A stretch of DNA of 41,564 nt from Streptomyces physcomitrii (GCF_012273655.1 NZ_JAAWWP010000014.1:1-41564); one strand, 5' to 3'. Counted from the first letter of the stretch, positions 1 to 9,107 are shown. Program-made: numbers and translations. The notes: a model not told the origin generated them from the letters alone.

Positions 1-9
1 GGAATTGAC

Positions 10-32
10 GCCCCGTCACTCCGTGACGGGGC
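10..32. terminator. Perfect hairpin followed by a short T run
   Basis: A perfect 10-bp stem (10-19 with 23-32) closes a TCC triloop and is followed by TTT. It has the form of an intrinsic terminator for a gene lying before the window. The next two hairpins use the same triloop. Confidence 0.6.
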
Positions 33-33
33 T

Positions 34-80
34 TTCCTAAATCGCTCCGCGATTTAGGAAGGAATTCGCTCCGCGAATTC
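34..80. repeat. Two further TCC-loop hairpins
   Basis: Two more perfect palindromes follow directly: arms 34-45 and 49-60, and arms 62-69 and 73-80. Both have loop TCC closed by CGC/GCG. With the hairpin at 10-32 this makes three stacked hairpins with the same triloop. Such stacks occur as terminators and at the ends of IS200/IS605-like elements; no transposase is in the window, so the source is undecided. Confidence 0.6.
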
Positions 81-321
81 AAAAGCGCGGCGAAAAGGAG
101 GGGCTCGGCGCGGAACGTTCCCGCTGGTTGAATTACTCTTCAAACAGAGAAAAGAATAGTTTCCAATTCCTGCGCAACTAGCCTAGAAATAGGGCCAGTT
201 GACGATTTCTTATACCGAAGCTTCAGGAAACGGCACCGCAGCACAATAACTGCGCGAACTACCGGCCCCGTTCAAGTCCAAAACGCAGGTCCACGGTTCG
301 CCTCCCGGGACCCGAAAATAC

Positions 322-391
322 CGTAGGCCATTGACGGAGCATCAGGTCCCGCCAACGGCCTACGATCCTGACACCAGGAAAAGAGTCCTGG
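322..391. terminator. Hairpins downstream of the serine hydrolase
   Basis: Arms 322-333 and 353-364 pair over 12 positions with one G-T wobble. A second small stem pairs 374-379 with 386-391. Both lie just beyond the stop of the minus-strand hydrolase gene and could end its transcript. The rest of 81-439 is less G+C rich than the surroundings and shows no gene; a GTTCAAGTCC string at about 270-280 resembles a tRNA T-loop but no cloverleaf can be folded around it. Confidence 0.35.
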
Positions 392-439
392 ACGCTTGGT
401 CAGTCGTACTGTTCCCGTGATTTCTGATCCGCTGTCAGT

Positions 440-2230
440 TCAGTGGTGATTGTTCGGAGGCAGCTCGGCGAAGCCGTTTGCGGTCAGGTGAGTGTTTGGC
501 TTTTCGGTGTTCAGTAGGGTTCCGGAGTCGTCGGTGACTTTCAGGCGGGTGAGGTTCACTCCGCGGCCTTCGTATGTCTGGTCGGTGGTGTAGCGCCAGC
601 GCAGTTGGAGGCCTTTGGTGCCGGGCAGTTCGGTGTGCACTTGCCACCAGGCGCGTGCTGACTGGCCGGAGAGGGTGTTGACGGGGCCGGATGGTGCGCC
701 TTTTCCGGTAGCTCGTAGCTTTACCTGGTTCCAGGTGGTGCCATTGTCGGTGCTGGCCTCAAGGGAAAGGAGGTCGGTGGGCTCGGTGTTGATGAAGGAG
801 CGGAAGTCGATGTCCACCGTGCCGGAGGCGTCGAGTTTTTCGGTGGTGAGCGTGCTGGTGGTGGCGCCGGTCTGGTGGGAGTGCCAGGAGCGGCCGGAGG
901 TCGGCAAGGGCATTGCTTGGGCGAGGGCTTGGGTGATTCCTCGTCGGGCGGTGTTGGTGGAGGGGGTGTCGCGGCTGGGGTGGACGCGGTTGGTCAGGAG
1001 GATGGCGAAGGAGCGGGAGGCGGGGTCGATGACCAGGGAGGTTCCGGTGTAGCCGGTGTGGCCGAGTGTTTGGGGTCCGGACAGGCCGCCCATGTACCAG
1101 ATTTGGTTGAGTTCGAAGCCGAGGCCGTGGGAGTCGTCCGGGAATGCCTGGTTGAAGTTCTCCTCCATCAGCTTCACTCCGTGTTCGCTGAGGATGCGGT
1201 GGCCTTTGTAGGTGCCGCCGTTGAGGAGGGTCTGGGCCAGTACGGCGAGGTCGTCGACGGTGGAGAAGACTCCGGCGTGGCCGGCGATGCCGTTCAGGGA
1301 CCAGGAGTTTTCGTCGTGTACCGAGCCGCGGACCATGCCGCGTGCCGGAGTGGTCTGGTATTCGGTGGCGGCGATTCTGGGGAGTTTGGATTTCGGGGGG
1401 TTGTAGCCGGTGTCGGTCATGTGGAGCGGTTTGGTGATTTTTTCGCGGACGAGTTCGTCGAGCGATTTGCCGGTGATTTTTTCCAGGACCAGTTGCATGG
1501 TGAGCATGTTCAGGTCCGAGTAGAGGTAGGTGGTGCCGTGGGGGTTGATGGGTTTGGTGTCGAGGATGGCTTGCTTGCGGGAGGGGATGTCGGGATAGCC
1601 CTGCCAGAGCGAGGGCACCGGGTCGGCGTCGAATCCCGAGGTGTGGGTGAGCAGTTCTTTGATGGTGATGTCGCTTTTGCCGTTGGCGGCGAATTCGGGT
1701 AGGTAGTGGGCGACGGGTGTTTCCAGGTCGAGGGTGCCTGTTTCGAGTTGTTGTACGGCTATCAGTGAGGTGAAGAGTTTCGAGATTGAGGCGAGGTCGT
1801 AGATGGTGTCGGTGCGGGCCGGTACTTTCTGGTCGTCGGGGAGTTCGTGGGTGGCGTCGGCGTATTTGACGGCGTGGCCGGTGGCGCTGCGCTCGACGAC
1901 GGTGCCGTTGTGTGCCATCAGGGTGGTGGCGCCGGGGAATAGGTAGTTGTCGCCGCTGGCCGGGTTGGTCCAGGTGGTGAGTGAGCTTTGGAATGCCTTG
2001 ATGGGGCCGGTGTCGAGTCCTGCGTAGTCGGGGGTTCCGGGGCGCAGCACGGTATTTGCTGGGGCGAATCCGTGGTAGGGGCGGTCGAATCGGGCTCTGG
2101 TGTTGTGGTGTGGCGTTGTTGGGCTGGTGGTGGTCTTGTCGGAGGGGGTGAGGGGGGCCTCGGCGGCGCTGGCGGGGAGGGCGACGGTGGTGAGCAGTAG
2201 GACTGCTGCGGTAGTGGCGGGTATGCGCAT
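440..2230 (-). CDS. Secreted serine hydrolase, beta-lactamase/class C esterase family
   Basis: The 596-residue product is an exported protein of the class C beta-lactamase/DD-peptidase/esterase fold. The ATG at 2230 starts a clear signal peptide (hydrophobic residues 7-19, likely cleavage after about residue 23); the frame is open further upstream, but that extension is Pro-rich and lacks a ribosome site. The catalytic SxxK is S148-I-S-K151. The second motif reads Y237-S-D, where Y-x-N is usual, and the third is H391-T-G. Residues 400-596 are an extra C-terminal region rich in Thr/Trp, longer than the usual 350-450 residues of the family and possibly a wall- or substrate-binding module. The gene stands alone. 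It uses more AAA, ATT and TTT codons than its neighbours. The exact substrate (peptidoglycan stem peptide, ester or beta-lactam) cannot be told. Confidence 0.85.
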   Translation of the reverse strand: MRIPATTAAVLLLTTVALPASAAEAPLTPSDKTTTSPTTPHHNTRARFDRPYHGFAPANTVLRPGTPDYAGLDTGPIKAFQSSLTTWTNPASGDNYLFPGATTLMAHNGTVVERSATGHAVKYADATHELPDDQKVPARTDTIYDLASISKLFTSLIAVQQLETGTLDLETPVAHYLPEFAANGKSDITIKELLTHTSGFDADPVPSLWQGYPDIPSRKQAILDTKPINPHGTTYLYSDLNMLTMQLVLEKITGKSLDELVREKITKPLHMTDTGYNPPKSKLPRIAATEYQTTPARGMVRGSVHDENSWSLNGIAGHAGVFSTVDDLAVLAQTLLNGGTYKGHRILSEHGVKLMEENFNQAFPDDSHGLGFELNQIWYMGGLSGPQTLGHTGYTGTSLVIDPASRSFAILLTNRVHPSRDTPSTNTARRGITQALAQAMPLPTSGRSWHSHQTGATTSTLTTEKLDASGTVDIDFRSFINTEPTDLLSLEASTDNGTTWNQVKLRATGKGAPSGPVNTLSGQSARAWWQVHTELPGTKGLQLRWRYTTDQTYEGRGVNLTRLKVTDDSGTLLNTEKPNTHLTANGFAELPPNNHH

Positions 2231-3568
2231 GGGGACCTTCAGGGGTGAGTGGGGGTGCCGGCTGGGTGCGTTGGGGGTTGGGAGAGCTGCTTGGGTTTCA
2301 AGTGGGCCTGGGGCGCGGGGTGTTGACGCGCTGGGTGCCTGTGGTGGAGGAGGCGGAGGCTCGGTTGAGGCTTGGGGTTGCGGGGGCGCTGAGGTCGGCT
2401 TGGTGGGTGAAGGCTGCCGTGGTGGCGAGCGAGGTGTCGCGCCTCCCAAGCGCTTGTCAGGCTCATGCCATCGACACTATCCCTCGCCGGCTCTTGGCGT
2501 ACCGGCCGGAGCCGAACCCGGGAACGCCCCAGCCTGTGCCGTGAGTTCCACGGTGGGGGAAGCTTCGGTTCTTCCGCAAGAGACTGGCGACACCCTCTGC
2601 GGGCTCTCCTCCCGTCGGGGCACGCAGTGGCTCCGTCCCGTGCGGGTGCGATCTCTGATCAAGGCTTCAGACGACGGCGCGGGCGGTGGTGGCCCTGTGT
2701 GGGGCCGGGCTGGGTCCGCGCCGTCTGTGCCTTCCCGTCTCTGGGGGATCCCGTCCGGCGGTGATGGCGGCGGCGCTCGGAGGTCGCTGTGAGCTGCTGC
2801 CCGCCTGCCGTGTCTACGGCATCGGCGTCATGCTCTGGAGTCCTGTCGGCTCCGGTCTGCTCGGCGGCGTTCTCGCCGAGGGTACCGATCTGACGGTGCA
2901 TCAGCCCGTCGTGCCGGAGGGGGTGGGGGGTGGCGGCCGGGCTCTTGTCGCTGTTTTTTGCGGTCGCCGGCGGGGTCCCCGCGGCCGTGGTTCTCGTGCG
3001 AAACATGGAAATCGGCTGGAGGAAAGGCCGGGTGCGGGAGAACTCGCGTCGTGTCGCGGCGGGGGAAGTTCTGCGTGGTGGAATATAAACACCGGTTCGG
3101 GTTCTGTGTTCGTCTCATGATCCGGAGGGGGAATCGGCGGGGGTGCCGACTAATTTCTTGCGTCAAGGTGATACTTTTGGCCTCGGCGCCTGAGAATGTT
3201 TATCTCTGAAATCCGGGCGGGTGTCGTCCGGAGGGGCCGGTTAATAATGCAGGCCATCGCCGGTCGGGCCTGCGGAAAATCTTGGGCGATTAAAGCGGAA
3301 CACTTGCTTGCGATTCCGTTTCCGCTACTCGCTGCACAGTCGGGGGACCTTCGGCTCGCCGATGTGTGTACAGAGAGTGAGGGTCTCCCCTTGACCCGTG
3401 GCCCGAATCGCGCTTTCCGTGACCAGCTCGTTACCCGCAGAGTTGCCTGGCCGCCACTCCCCCGTTCACCTCCGTGACAACGAAGGGGTCCTCCATGCCC
3501 ATGGAAAGCCGACATTTACCTGTTTTTCCTAGCAGTTCAGCGCAGTGGGCAGAGACGGGGCGGCGCTG
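2231..3568. other. Gene-poor 1.3 kb stretch
   Basis: I see no convincing coding region here. Short open frames occur on both strands but lack ribosome sites, family resemblance or normal third-position bias. The part from about 3060 to 3330 is relatively A+T rich and probably holds promoter or operator sequence for the AraC-type gene that follows. The part at 2240-2460 is the Pro-rich in-frame extension upstream of the hydrolase start. Confidence 0.5.
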
Positions 3569-4564
3569 ATGAGCGCCGTGCAGGTCGATTCGCGTGGTCC
3601 GGTGCGGATCCTGCGCACGCAGGACACGGGCTCGCACCGCGGCTTCCAGTTCTGGGGCGAGCTGGTGGCCGAGGCGTGCGGGCCGCTGCGGGTCTACCGT
3701 ACGGAGCCGGGCAGCTTCCAGGGCGCCATCGCCACCGGTGTCTTCGGGAACGTGCAGCTCGCGGAGGTGCGGGCCAGTGCTCATGCTGTCGAGCGCACCG
3801 AGCTGCTGGCGCACCAGGCCGCGACCGCCTCGCTCCATCTGACCTGTGTGCTGGACGGCGAGGTGCAGGTCAGCCAGGACGAGCAGAGCGCCACGGCCCG
3901 TACGGGCAACCTGTTCTGCTACGACAGCTCCCGGCCCTACACCCTGCGTATGCAGCGGCCGATCCACATGGTGAGCGTGAAGTTCGACCACCGTCTGGTG
4001 GATCTGCGGGCGGGGTTCAAGCATCCGCTGCGGGCGGCGACCTGGTGCGGGGCGAAGGGGGCCAGTGTGCTGCTTGCCGGGCTGCTGCGCAGTGCGACGC
4101 TGCACATGGCCGAGCTCGACCGGGCGGTGGCGGACCGGTTGGGCGACAGTGTCGCCTGCCTGGTCAGCGCCGTGTGCTCGGAAGTGCTGGGGGGCGGTGG
4201 CCAGGATCCGGCGGTCGCGCGCCAGGCCCTGCTGCACCGGGTGAAGACCTTCGCCCGGGCGCGTCTGGGCGAGCGTGAGCTGAGCCCCCGGTACCTGGCC
4301 AGGAGTCACAACATCTCCCTGCGCTACCTGCAGTTGCTCTTCCAGGAGGAGGGCACGAGCCCGGCCCTGTGGATCCGCGGCGAGCGGCTGCGGCGCTGCA
4401 AGGAGGACCTGTCGGATCCGCGGACGGCGCATCTGACGGTGGCCGACATCGCGGGGCGCTGGGGGCTGGACAGCGCCTCGCACTTCAGCAAGCTGTTCCG
4501 GCAGCGGTACGGGGTGACGCCCCGCGAGTGGCGTCGTGGTCAGTCGCAGGCGGGCTCCGCATAG
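3569..4564 (+). CDS. AraC-family transcriptional activator
   Basis: A 331-residue regulator. The N-terminal half resembles the AraC_binding_2 (cupin-like) domain of activators such as NphR and FeaR. The last 100 residues carry the AraC double helix-turn-helix: a first helix pair around RYLARSHNISLRYLQLLF, a linker, then the second around VADIAGRWGLDSASHFSK, ending in the family signature F-R-Q-R-Y-G-V-T-P-R-E-W. The ATG at 3569 has a GACGGGG box 8 nt upstream; an in-frame GTG at 3545 has no visible ribosome site. It precedes the FAD protein and aldolase-like gene on the same strand and is the obvious candidate to control them, by inference only. No ligand can be predicted. Confidence 0.88.
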   Translation: MSAVQVDSRGPVRILRTQDTGSHRGFQFWGELVAEACGPLRVYRTEPGSFQGAIATGVFGNVQLAEVRASAHAVERTELLAHQAATASLHLTCVLDGEVQVSQDEQSATARTGNLFCYDSSRPYTLRMQRPIHMVSVKFDHRLVDLRAGFKHPLRAATWCGAKGASVLLAGLLRSATLHMAELDRAVADRLGDSVACLVSAVCSEVLGGGGQDPAVARQALLHRVKTFARARLGERELSPRYLARSHNISLRYLQLLFQEEGTSPALWIRGERLRRCKEDLSDPRTAHLTVADIAGRWGLDSASHFSKLFRQRYGVTPREWRRGQSQAGSA

Positions 4565-4675
4565 CGCCCGTGGTCCCCCAATTGTGCACACTCCGTCACC
4601 GTTCGGGCTGTCGTGCGCGGCCGGCGGTTCCGGGTAGGCGGCTCGTGTGCGCAAAATCGCTATTTCGTATGCGCG

Positions 4676-4818
4676 TCCGCATCAGAGAACGCGGCGGGAA
4701 ACCGGGAAAATAGCTCCTGATTTCGAGGATGCGGGATCAGCCTCCCGACGGTTCGCCCCTTCTCAGAATCGGGCCTCTCCGGTCCCCCATCGGAAAGAAA
4801 CCAGATTGTGTCCGCATC
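4676..4818. promoter_or_regulatory. Repeated CCGCATC boxes before the FAD protein gene
   Basis: The 272-bp gap between the AraC-type gene and the flavoprotein contains TCCGCATC at 4676-4683 and again at 4811-4818, with the inverted copy GATGCGG at 4728-4734. The gap is more A+T rich than the genes around it. The boxes are candidates for regulator binding, possibly by the adjacent AraC protein, but this rests on position and repetition alone. Confidence 0.3.
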
Positions 4819-4836
4819 GTTGAACGGGGTTTTCGT

Positions 4837-6369
4837 ATGCCGATTCCCGTGAGAATTGGAATAGTCGGAGGCGGGGCCTCCGCAGTGTGCATGCTCGATG
4901 CACTGAGTCAGCGTGACGAGGTTCCCGGGTCCGTCACGGTGTTCGACCCGTCTCCGCATCTGTGGCGGGGGCGGGCCTACCAGCCCGACGCGGCGACCCT
5001 GCGGGTGAACGCGCCGCCCGAGGACATGACCGTCCGCGACGGCGACCCGGAGCACTTCACGCACTGGCTGCAGGCGCGCCGGGTGGTGCTGGGCAAGGGA
5101 TCCGACCATCTGGATCCCCTGTCCCGGATCGTCTTCCCGCCGCGGGCGCTGTACGGGGACTACCTCGAGCAGTGTGCCCGCAGCGCGCTGAGCCGGCTCG
5201 CGGCGCGCGGGGCCCGTATCGCGCTGGTGCGCGAGGCCGTGGTCGGTCTGGCCCGGCGGGACGGGGCGCTGCTCGCCCGTACCGGTGACGGCGGTGCCCA
5301 TGTGCTGGACCGGGCCGTGCTGTGTGTGGGGACCGGCAAGCCCGCGGACCCGCACGGGCTGGAGGGCAGCGCCGGTTTCATCGCCGACCCGTATCCGGTG
5401 GTGCAGCAGCTCGCCGGTATCGGCCGCTCGGACCGGGTGGTGGTGGTGGGCAGCGGGCTGACGGCCGTGGACGTCGCGCTGACCCTGGCCGCCGCCGGGC
5501 ACACCGGTGGGGTCGCGCTGGCCTCTCGGCACGGGATTCTGCCGGGCGTGCGCCAGCGTCCCGTCGAGTACGAGCTGCGCCATTTCAGCGCGGCGCACTT
5601 CAGGGCGATGGCCGCGCGCGGTGGGCGGCTCACCCTGGCGGACGCCGTGGCCCTGATGCACGCCGAGCTGGCGGCCGCCGGTTGCGATGCCGAGGCGCTC
5701 GCGCGGGAGATCTCCTCGTGCGGCCGGGAGGATCCGCTGGTGCGGCTCGGTCGGCAGACGGCGCTGGTGGACAGCGGCGACATCGGGCTGCGGATCCTGC
5801 AGCGGGCGGTGCCGGACGCGGGTCCGGACGTGTGGCCGCTGCTGGGCGAGTCCGAGAAGTCGCAGCTGCTGGCGCGCCATTACCGCACGGTGATGAGCAT
5901 GTGCTGTCCGATGCCCGCCTCCAGTGCGGCGACGCTGCTGGGGCAGGCCGAGCGCGGGTTGTTCGAGGTGGTCCGGGGGGTGGAGAAGATCATGCCGCGT
6001 TCCTCGGGGGGCTTCGAGGTGCACAGCGAGGAGGGTCTGCGGGAGGCGGATGTCGTCGTCAACGCGGTCAGTCCGCCGGTGCACCGCATCCCGCGGGGTG
6101 CCGCGGCGCTCGTGGGTTCGCTGGAGGAGCAGGGGCTCGGTGTGCTGCATCCGCGCGGCGGGGTCCGGGTGGCGCGGGCCACCAGCGGGCTGTTGCGGGA
6201 GGGCGAGGTCGACCGGCAGGTCTACGCGTTGGGTGATCTGGCCTCGGGTTCGCTCTTCTTCACCTTCGGTGTCCCTTCTCTGGTGGACCGTGCGGTCGAC
6301 ATCGCCGAGGCCGTCCACCGGCAGTCCGCGCGCAGCGCCCTCGGGTCCGCGGACCCGGTGGTGGTGTGA
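4837..6369 (+). CDS. FAD/NAD(P)-binding protein (NAD_binding_9 type)
   Basis: A 510-residue predicted flavoprotein starting at the ATG at 4837. The N-terminus is a Rossmann dinucleotide site (IGIVGGGASAVCML), and a second, NAD(P)-type Rossmann motif is VVVVGSGLTAVDVAL near residue 203. The C-terminal GDLASGSLFFTFG is the usual FAD-contacting end. This layout fits the FAD-NAD(P)-binding family, whose members are distantly related to N-hydroxylating monooxygenases and mostly have no known reaction. It lies between an AraC-type activator and a class II aldolase-like gene, and the three probably form one functional unit. The frame is open back to 4729, but that extension lacks family-like sequence. 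The substrate cannot be inferred. Confidence 0.85.
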   Translation: MPIPVRIGIVGGGASAVCMLDALSQRDEVPGSVTVFDPSPHLWRGRAYQPDAATLRVNAPPEDMTVRDGDPEHFTHWLQARRVVLGKGSDHLDPLSRIVFPPRALYGDYLEQCARSALSRLAARGARIALVREAVVGLARRDGALLARTGDGGAHVLDRAVLCVGTGKPADPHGLEGSAGFIADPYPVVQQLAGIGRSDRVVVVGSGLTAVDVALTLAAAGHTGGVALASRHGILPGVRQRPVEYELRHFSAAHFRAMAARGGRLTLADAVALMHAELAAAGCDAEALAREISSCGREDPLVRLGRQTALVDSGDIGLRILQRAVPDAGPDVWPLLGESEKSQLLARHYRTVMSMCCPMPASSAATLLGQAERGLFEVVRGVEKIMPRSSGGFEVHSEEGLREADVVVNAVSPPVHRIPRGAAALVGSLEEQGLGVLHPRGGVRVARATSGLLREGEVDRQVYALGDLASGSLFFTFGVPSLVDRAVDIAEAVHRQSARSALGSADPVVV

Positions 6370-6470
6370 GCGCCGGCCCCGGTGGCGTAGGGCCGTCGGG
6401 GCCGCTTCGATCTCCGGCCCCGGGCGGGGCCGGTCGTCCGATCCCCCTTTTTTCTTCGAGGAGAGATGGC

Positions 6471-7280
6471 GTGAGCGATACCGCGACAACCGACCGGGCC
6501 AGTTATCTGGCGGACACCCACACCGGGCTGCCGCTGCCCACCGAGCCGGTCTTCGCTTCGGTGGAGGAGGACCGCAGGCACCGCAAGCAGCGTCTGACGG
6601 CCGCCCTTCGCCTGTTCGGCAAGTACGGCTACGGGGAGGGGATCTCGGGGCACATCTCGGTGCGCGATCCCGAGCACGAGGACCGGTTCTGGGTGAATCC
6701 CTTCGGTGTCTCCTTCAGCCGGGTCAAGGTGGGTGATCTGATCCTGGTGGACTCCCGGGGGCGGGTGGTCGAGGGGCGTCACCGGGTCAATCCCAGTGCC
6801 TTCGTGATCCACTCCGCGATCCACCGCCTCCATCCCGGGGCGACCGCGGCGGCGCACGGCCACACCCCCTACTCCCGTGCGCTCGGGGCGCTGGGCAGGC
6901 TGCTGGAGCCGCTGGACCAGGAGTCCGCGGCCTTCTACCAGGACCAGGTCTTCTACGGCGACTACGAGGGCCCTTCCATCAGCCTGGAGCAGGGGCAGGA
7001 CATCGCGCGGCGCATGGACGGCAAGCGGGCGGTCCTGCTGCGCCATCACGGGCTGATCACCGCGGGCGGCACGGTCGACGAGGCGGTGCACTGGTTCTTC
7101 ACCTACGAGGCCGCGGCCCAGGTGCAGTTGCTGGCGGCGGTCGGTGAGGCCAGGCCGATGAACCACGAGCAGGCGATGGCGGCCCGTGACGGGTTCGGGG
7201 ACCGGCAGCTGGGCTGGTTCAGTTTCCAGCTGCTGTGGGACGAGATCGTCCACGAGCAGCCCGACTTCCTGGAGGAGTAG
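6471..7280 (+). CDS. Class II aldolase/adducin-domain protein
   Basis: A 269-residue protein of the class II aldolase/adducin family, cytosolic Zn2+-dependent lyases or epimerases. Metal ligands are visible as HGH in AAAHGHTPYSRA and as the His pair in LLRHHGLITAG. The GTG at 6471 is chosen because GAGGAGAG sits just before it; the frame extends to 6366, but that part is Pro/Gly-rich junk. An ATG at 6466 in another frame stops at once. The gene follows the FAD protein after 101 nt and ends at a strong terminator. Typical substrates of the family are phospho-sugars, but stand-alone members in biosynthetic loci act on other aldol substrates. The reaction here is unknown. Confidence 0.87.
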   Translation: MSDTATTDRASYLADTHTGLPLPTEPVFASVEEDRRHRKQRLTAALRLFGKYGYGEGISGHISVRDPEHEDRFWVNPFGVSFSRVKVGDLILVDSRGRVVEGRHRVNPSAFVIHSAIHRLHPGATAAAHGHTPYSRALGALGRLLEPLDQESAAFYQDQVFYGDYEGPSISLEQGQDIARRMDGKRAVLLRHHGLITAGGTVDEAVHWFFTYEAAAQVQLLAAVGEARPMNHEQAMAARDGFGDRQLGWFSFQLLWDEIVHEQPDFLEE

Positions 7281-7298
7281 CGCGAGCGGCGCCATGTG

Positions 7299-7339
7299 AA
7301 GAGGCTGCTCCCTCAAGGTTCTTGAGGGAGCAGCCTCTT
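7299..7339. terminator. Strong bidirectional terminator
   Basis: A perfect 19-bp inverted repeat (7299-7317 with 7321-7339) closes a 3-nt loop between the convergent aldolase-like and MFS genes. The symmetrical arms (AAGAGG... and ...CCTCTT) suit termination in both directions. Confidence 0.85.
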
Positions 7340-7380
7340 GATGTGCGGGGTGCGCCGGGCGCGGTGGCGCGGGGGGTGGG

Positions 7381-8904
7381 TCAGGAGGCGGTGGCCTGTT
7401 CGGCGGGTTGTCCGTCGGGGGTGGTGGCGCCGGGCGTGGTGGGGGGTGTGGTGCCGGTGCGCAGGCGGGCGGCGCCGGCGGCGAGGGCGACCGCGAGGGC
7501 GGAGGCGGCGGCGATGGCGACGATGACCCAGGTGCCGTGGTGGTAGCCGGTCAGGGCTCTGGCGGGTTCGGAGGAGGGGTCGGCGTCGCCCATGCGGACA
7601 GTGACCACGGCCAGGACGACGGCGGCGCCGACCTGGTAGCCGGTCTGCAGGATGCCGGCGGCGAGGCCTTGTTCGGATTCGTCGACGCCGGTGGTGGCCT
7701 GCACGTTGGCGGCGGTGAAGGCGAAGGGGAAGCCGATGCCGATCAGGAGCATGCTGGGCAGGATCATCGTCCAGTACGAGGAGCCTTCGCCGACGCGGAG
7801 GAAGAGCAGGAAGGCGACGGCGTAGGCGAGCATGCCGCCGAAGACGGGCCAGCGCAGTCCGGTGCGGCCGAGCCAGTTTCCGGCGCGGGGCGCGAAGGTG
7901 AAGATCATCAGGCCGATGGGCAGGAAGGCGACGGCCATCTCCATGGGTGACCAGCCGCGGTAGGACTGGAGGTAGAGGCTGCCGACGAACTGGTAACTCA
8001 TGTAGGTGCCGAGGATGGCGGCGGCGATGAGGCTGGCTCCGACCAGGGATTTGTTGCGCAGCAGGCCCAGGCGCAGCAGGGGCTGGGGGGCGCGGGCCTC
8101 GATGAGGGCGAAGGCGGCGAGCAGGAGGGCGGCGGCGGCGAAGACGCCGAGGGTGGGGGCGGAGAGCCAGCCTTCGGAGGGTGCTTGGACGATGCCGTAG
8201 ACCAGCAGGAGCATGGCGGCGGTGACGGTGACGGCGCCGGCGCTGTCGTAGTGGCGTTTGCTGCCGTTGTGGGGCTGGTCCTTGGGGACGAGGAGGAGGG
8301 CGCCGATCAGGGCGGCGATGGCGACGGGGACGGAGAGCATGAAGGTCCAGCGCCAGCTGGCCTGGGTGAGGGCTCCGCCGACGACGACGCCGATGGAGTA
8401 GCCGACGGCGCCGCAGGCGGTGTAGATGCCGATGGCGCGGTTGCGCTGGGGGCCTTCGGGGAAGTTGCTGACGACGATGGACAGGGCGGAGGGTGCGGTC
8501 AGTGCGGCGCCGATGCCCATCACCAGTCTGCTGATGATGACCATGAGTCCGTCGGTGGCCAGGCCGCCGGCGAGGGAGCCGGCGGCGAGGACGGTGAGGC
8601 CGACGAGGAAGACGCGGCGTTTGCCGAGGAGGTCGGACATGCGGCCGCCGAGCAGGAGGAATCCGCCGAAGCCGAGGACGTAGGCACTGACCACCCATTG
8701 GGCGGCGGAGGTGCTCATGTCGAACTCGTCCTTGATCTGGGGGGTGGCGATTCCGACCATGATGTTGTCGAGTGCGTCCAGGGAGAACGCGCCGCACACC
8801 ACGAGCAGCATCGCCCATTCCCGCAGTCCCCAGCGCACGGGGGCGGGGGGGCCGCCCTTGGCGGGTGAGGCGCCGTCCTGGGGGACGTCGTCCGCGATAG
8901 CCAT
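7381..8904 (-). CDS. MFS transporter, DHA2 (14-TMS) drug:H+ antiporter
   Basis: A 507-residue membrane protein with about 14 hydrophobic segments, beginning at LREWAMLLVVCGAFSLDALD. The MFS signature G-G-R-M-S-D-L-L-G-K-R-R lies in the loop after the second helix, and the antiporter motif C region is GIYTACGAVGYSIGVVVGGAL. The length matches the EmrB/QacA (DHA2) group. The ATG at 8904 has GGAAGGAA upstream. It is divergent from a TetR-type repressor, the classical repressor/exporter pair, and sits beside the flavoenzyme cluster, so export of the cluster product or a toxic intermediate is a fair inference. The C-terminal 40 residues are Pro/Thr-rich and cytoplasmic. Confidence 0.92.
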   Translation of the reverse strand: MAIADDVPQDGASPAKGGPPAPVRWGLREWAMLLVVCGAFSLDALDNIMVGIATPQIKDEFDMSTSAAQWVVSAYVLGFGGFLLLGGRMSDLLGKRRVFLVGLTVLAAGSLAGGLATDGLMVIISRLVMGIGAALTAPSALSIVVSNFPEGPQRNRAIGIYTACGAVGYSIGVVVGGALTQASWRWTFMLSVPVAIAALIGALLLVPKDQPHNGSKRHYDSAGAVTVTAAMLLLVYGIVQAPSEGWLSAPTLGVFAAAALLLAAFALIEARAPQPLLRLGLLRNKSLVGASLIAAAILGTYMSYQFVGSLYLQSYRGWSPMEMAVAFLPIGLMIFTFAPRAGNWLGRTGLRWPVFGGMLAYAVAFLLFLRVGEGSSYWTMILPSMLLIGIGFPFAFTAANVQATTGVDESEQGLAAGILQTGYQVGAAVVLAVVTVRMGDADPSSEPARALTGYHHGTWVIVAIAAASALAVALAAGAARLRTGTTPPTTPGATTPDGQPAEQATAS

Positions 8905-9049
8905 GAGCAAGTGTTCCTTCCGGTCGGGGCGCCGTGCGGCAGTGGCCCGCACAGCGGGAGGGCAGGAGCGCGGGCCGACGGTAGGGTTGAGGGCAGGACG
9001 AATGGGTCGCCCCTCGGCCTTTGCGGGCCAAGTGGGGCGACACGCCTTC

Positions 9050-9065
9050 TGTAGTAGCCTCTACA
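9050..9065. promoter_or_regulatory. Candidate TetR operator in the MFS/TetR divergent region
   Basis: TGTAG (9050-9054) and CTACA (9061-9065) form a dyad around TAGCCT, with outer CTTC and GAAG at 9046-9049 and about 9068-9071. It is the clearest dyad in the 203-bp gap and overlaps the likely promoter area for both genes. Binding by the adjacent TetR protein is inferred. Confidence 0.5.
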
Positions 9066-9107
9066 TAAGAAGTTATCGACCGGCTGACGCGCCGTCAAGG
9101 AGGTCAT

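Noticed and set aside
262..290. tRNA-like GTTCAAGTCC string
   Set aside because: The flanking bases do not form a 5-bp T-stem, and no acceptor or anticodon stem can be placed.
2450..3520. Several 60-140 codon open frames on both strands
   Set aside because: They overlap each other, lack ribosome sites and recognisable domains, and are Arg/Pro/Gly-rich as expected from G+C-rich non-coding DNA.
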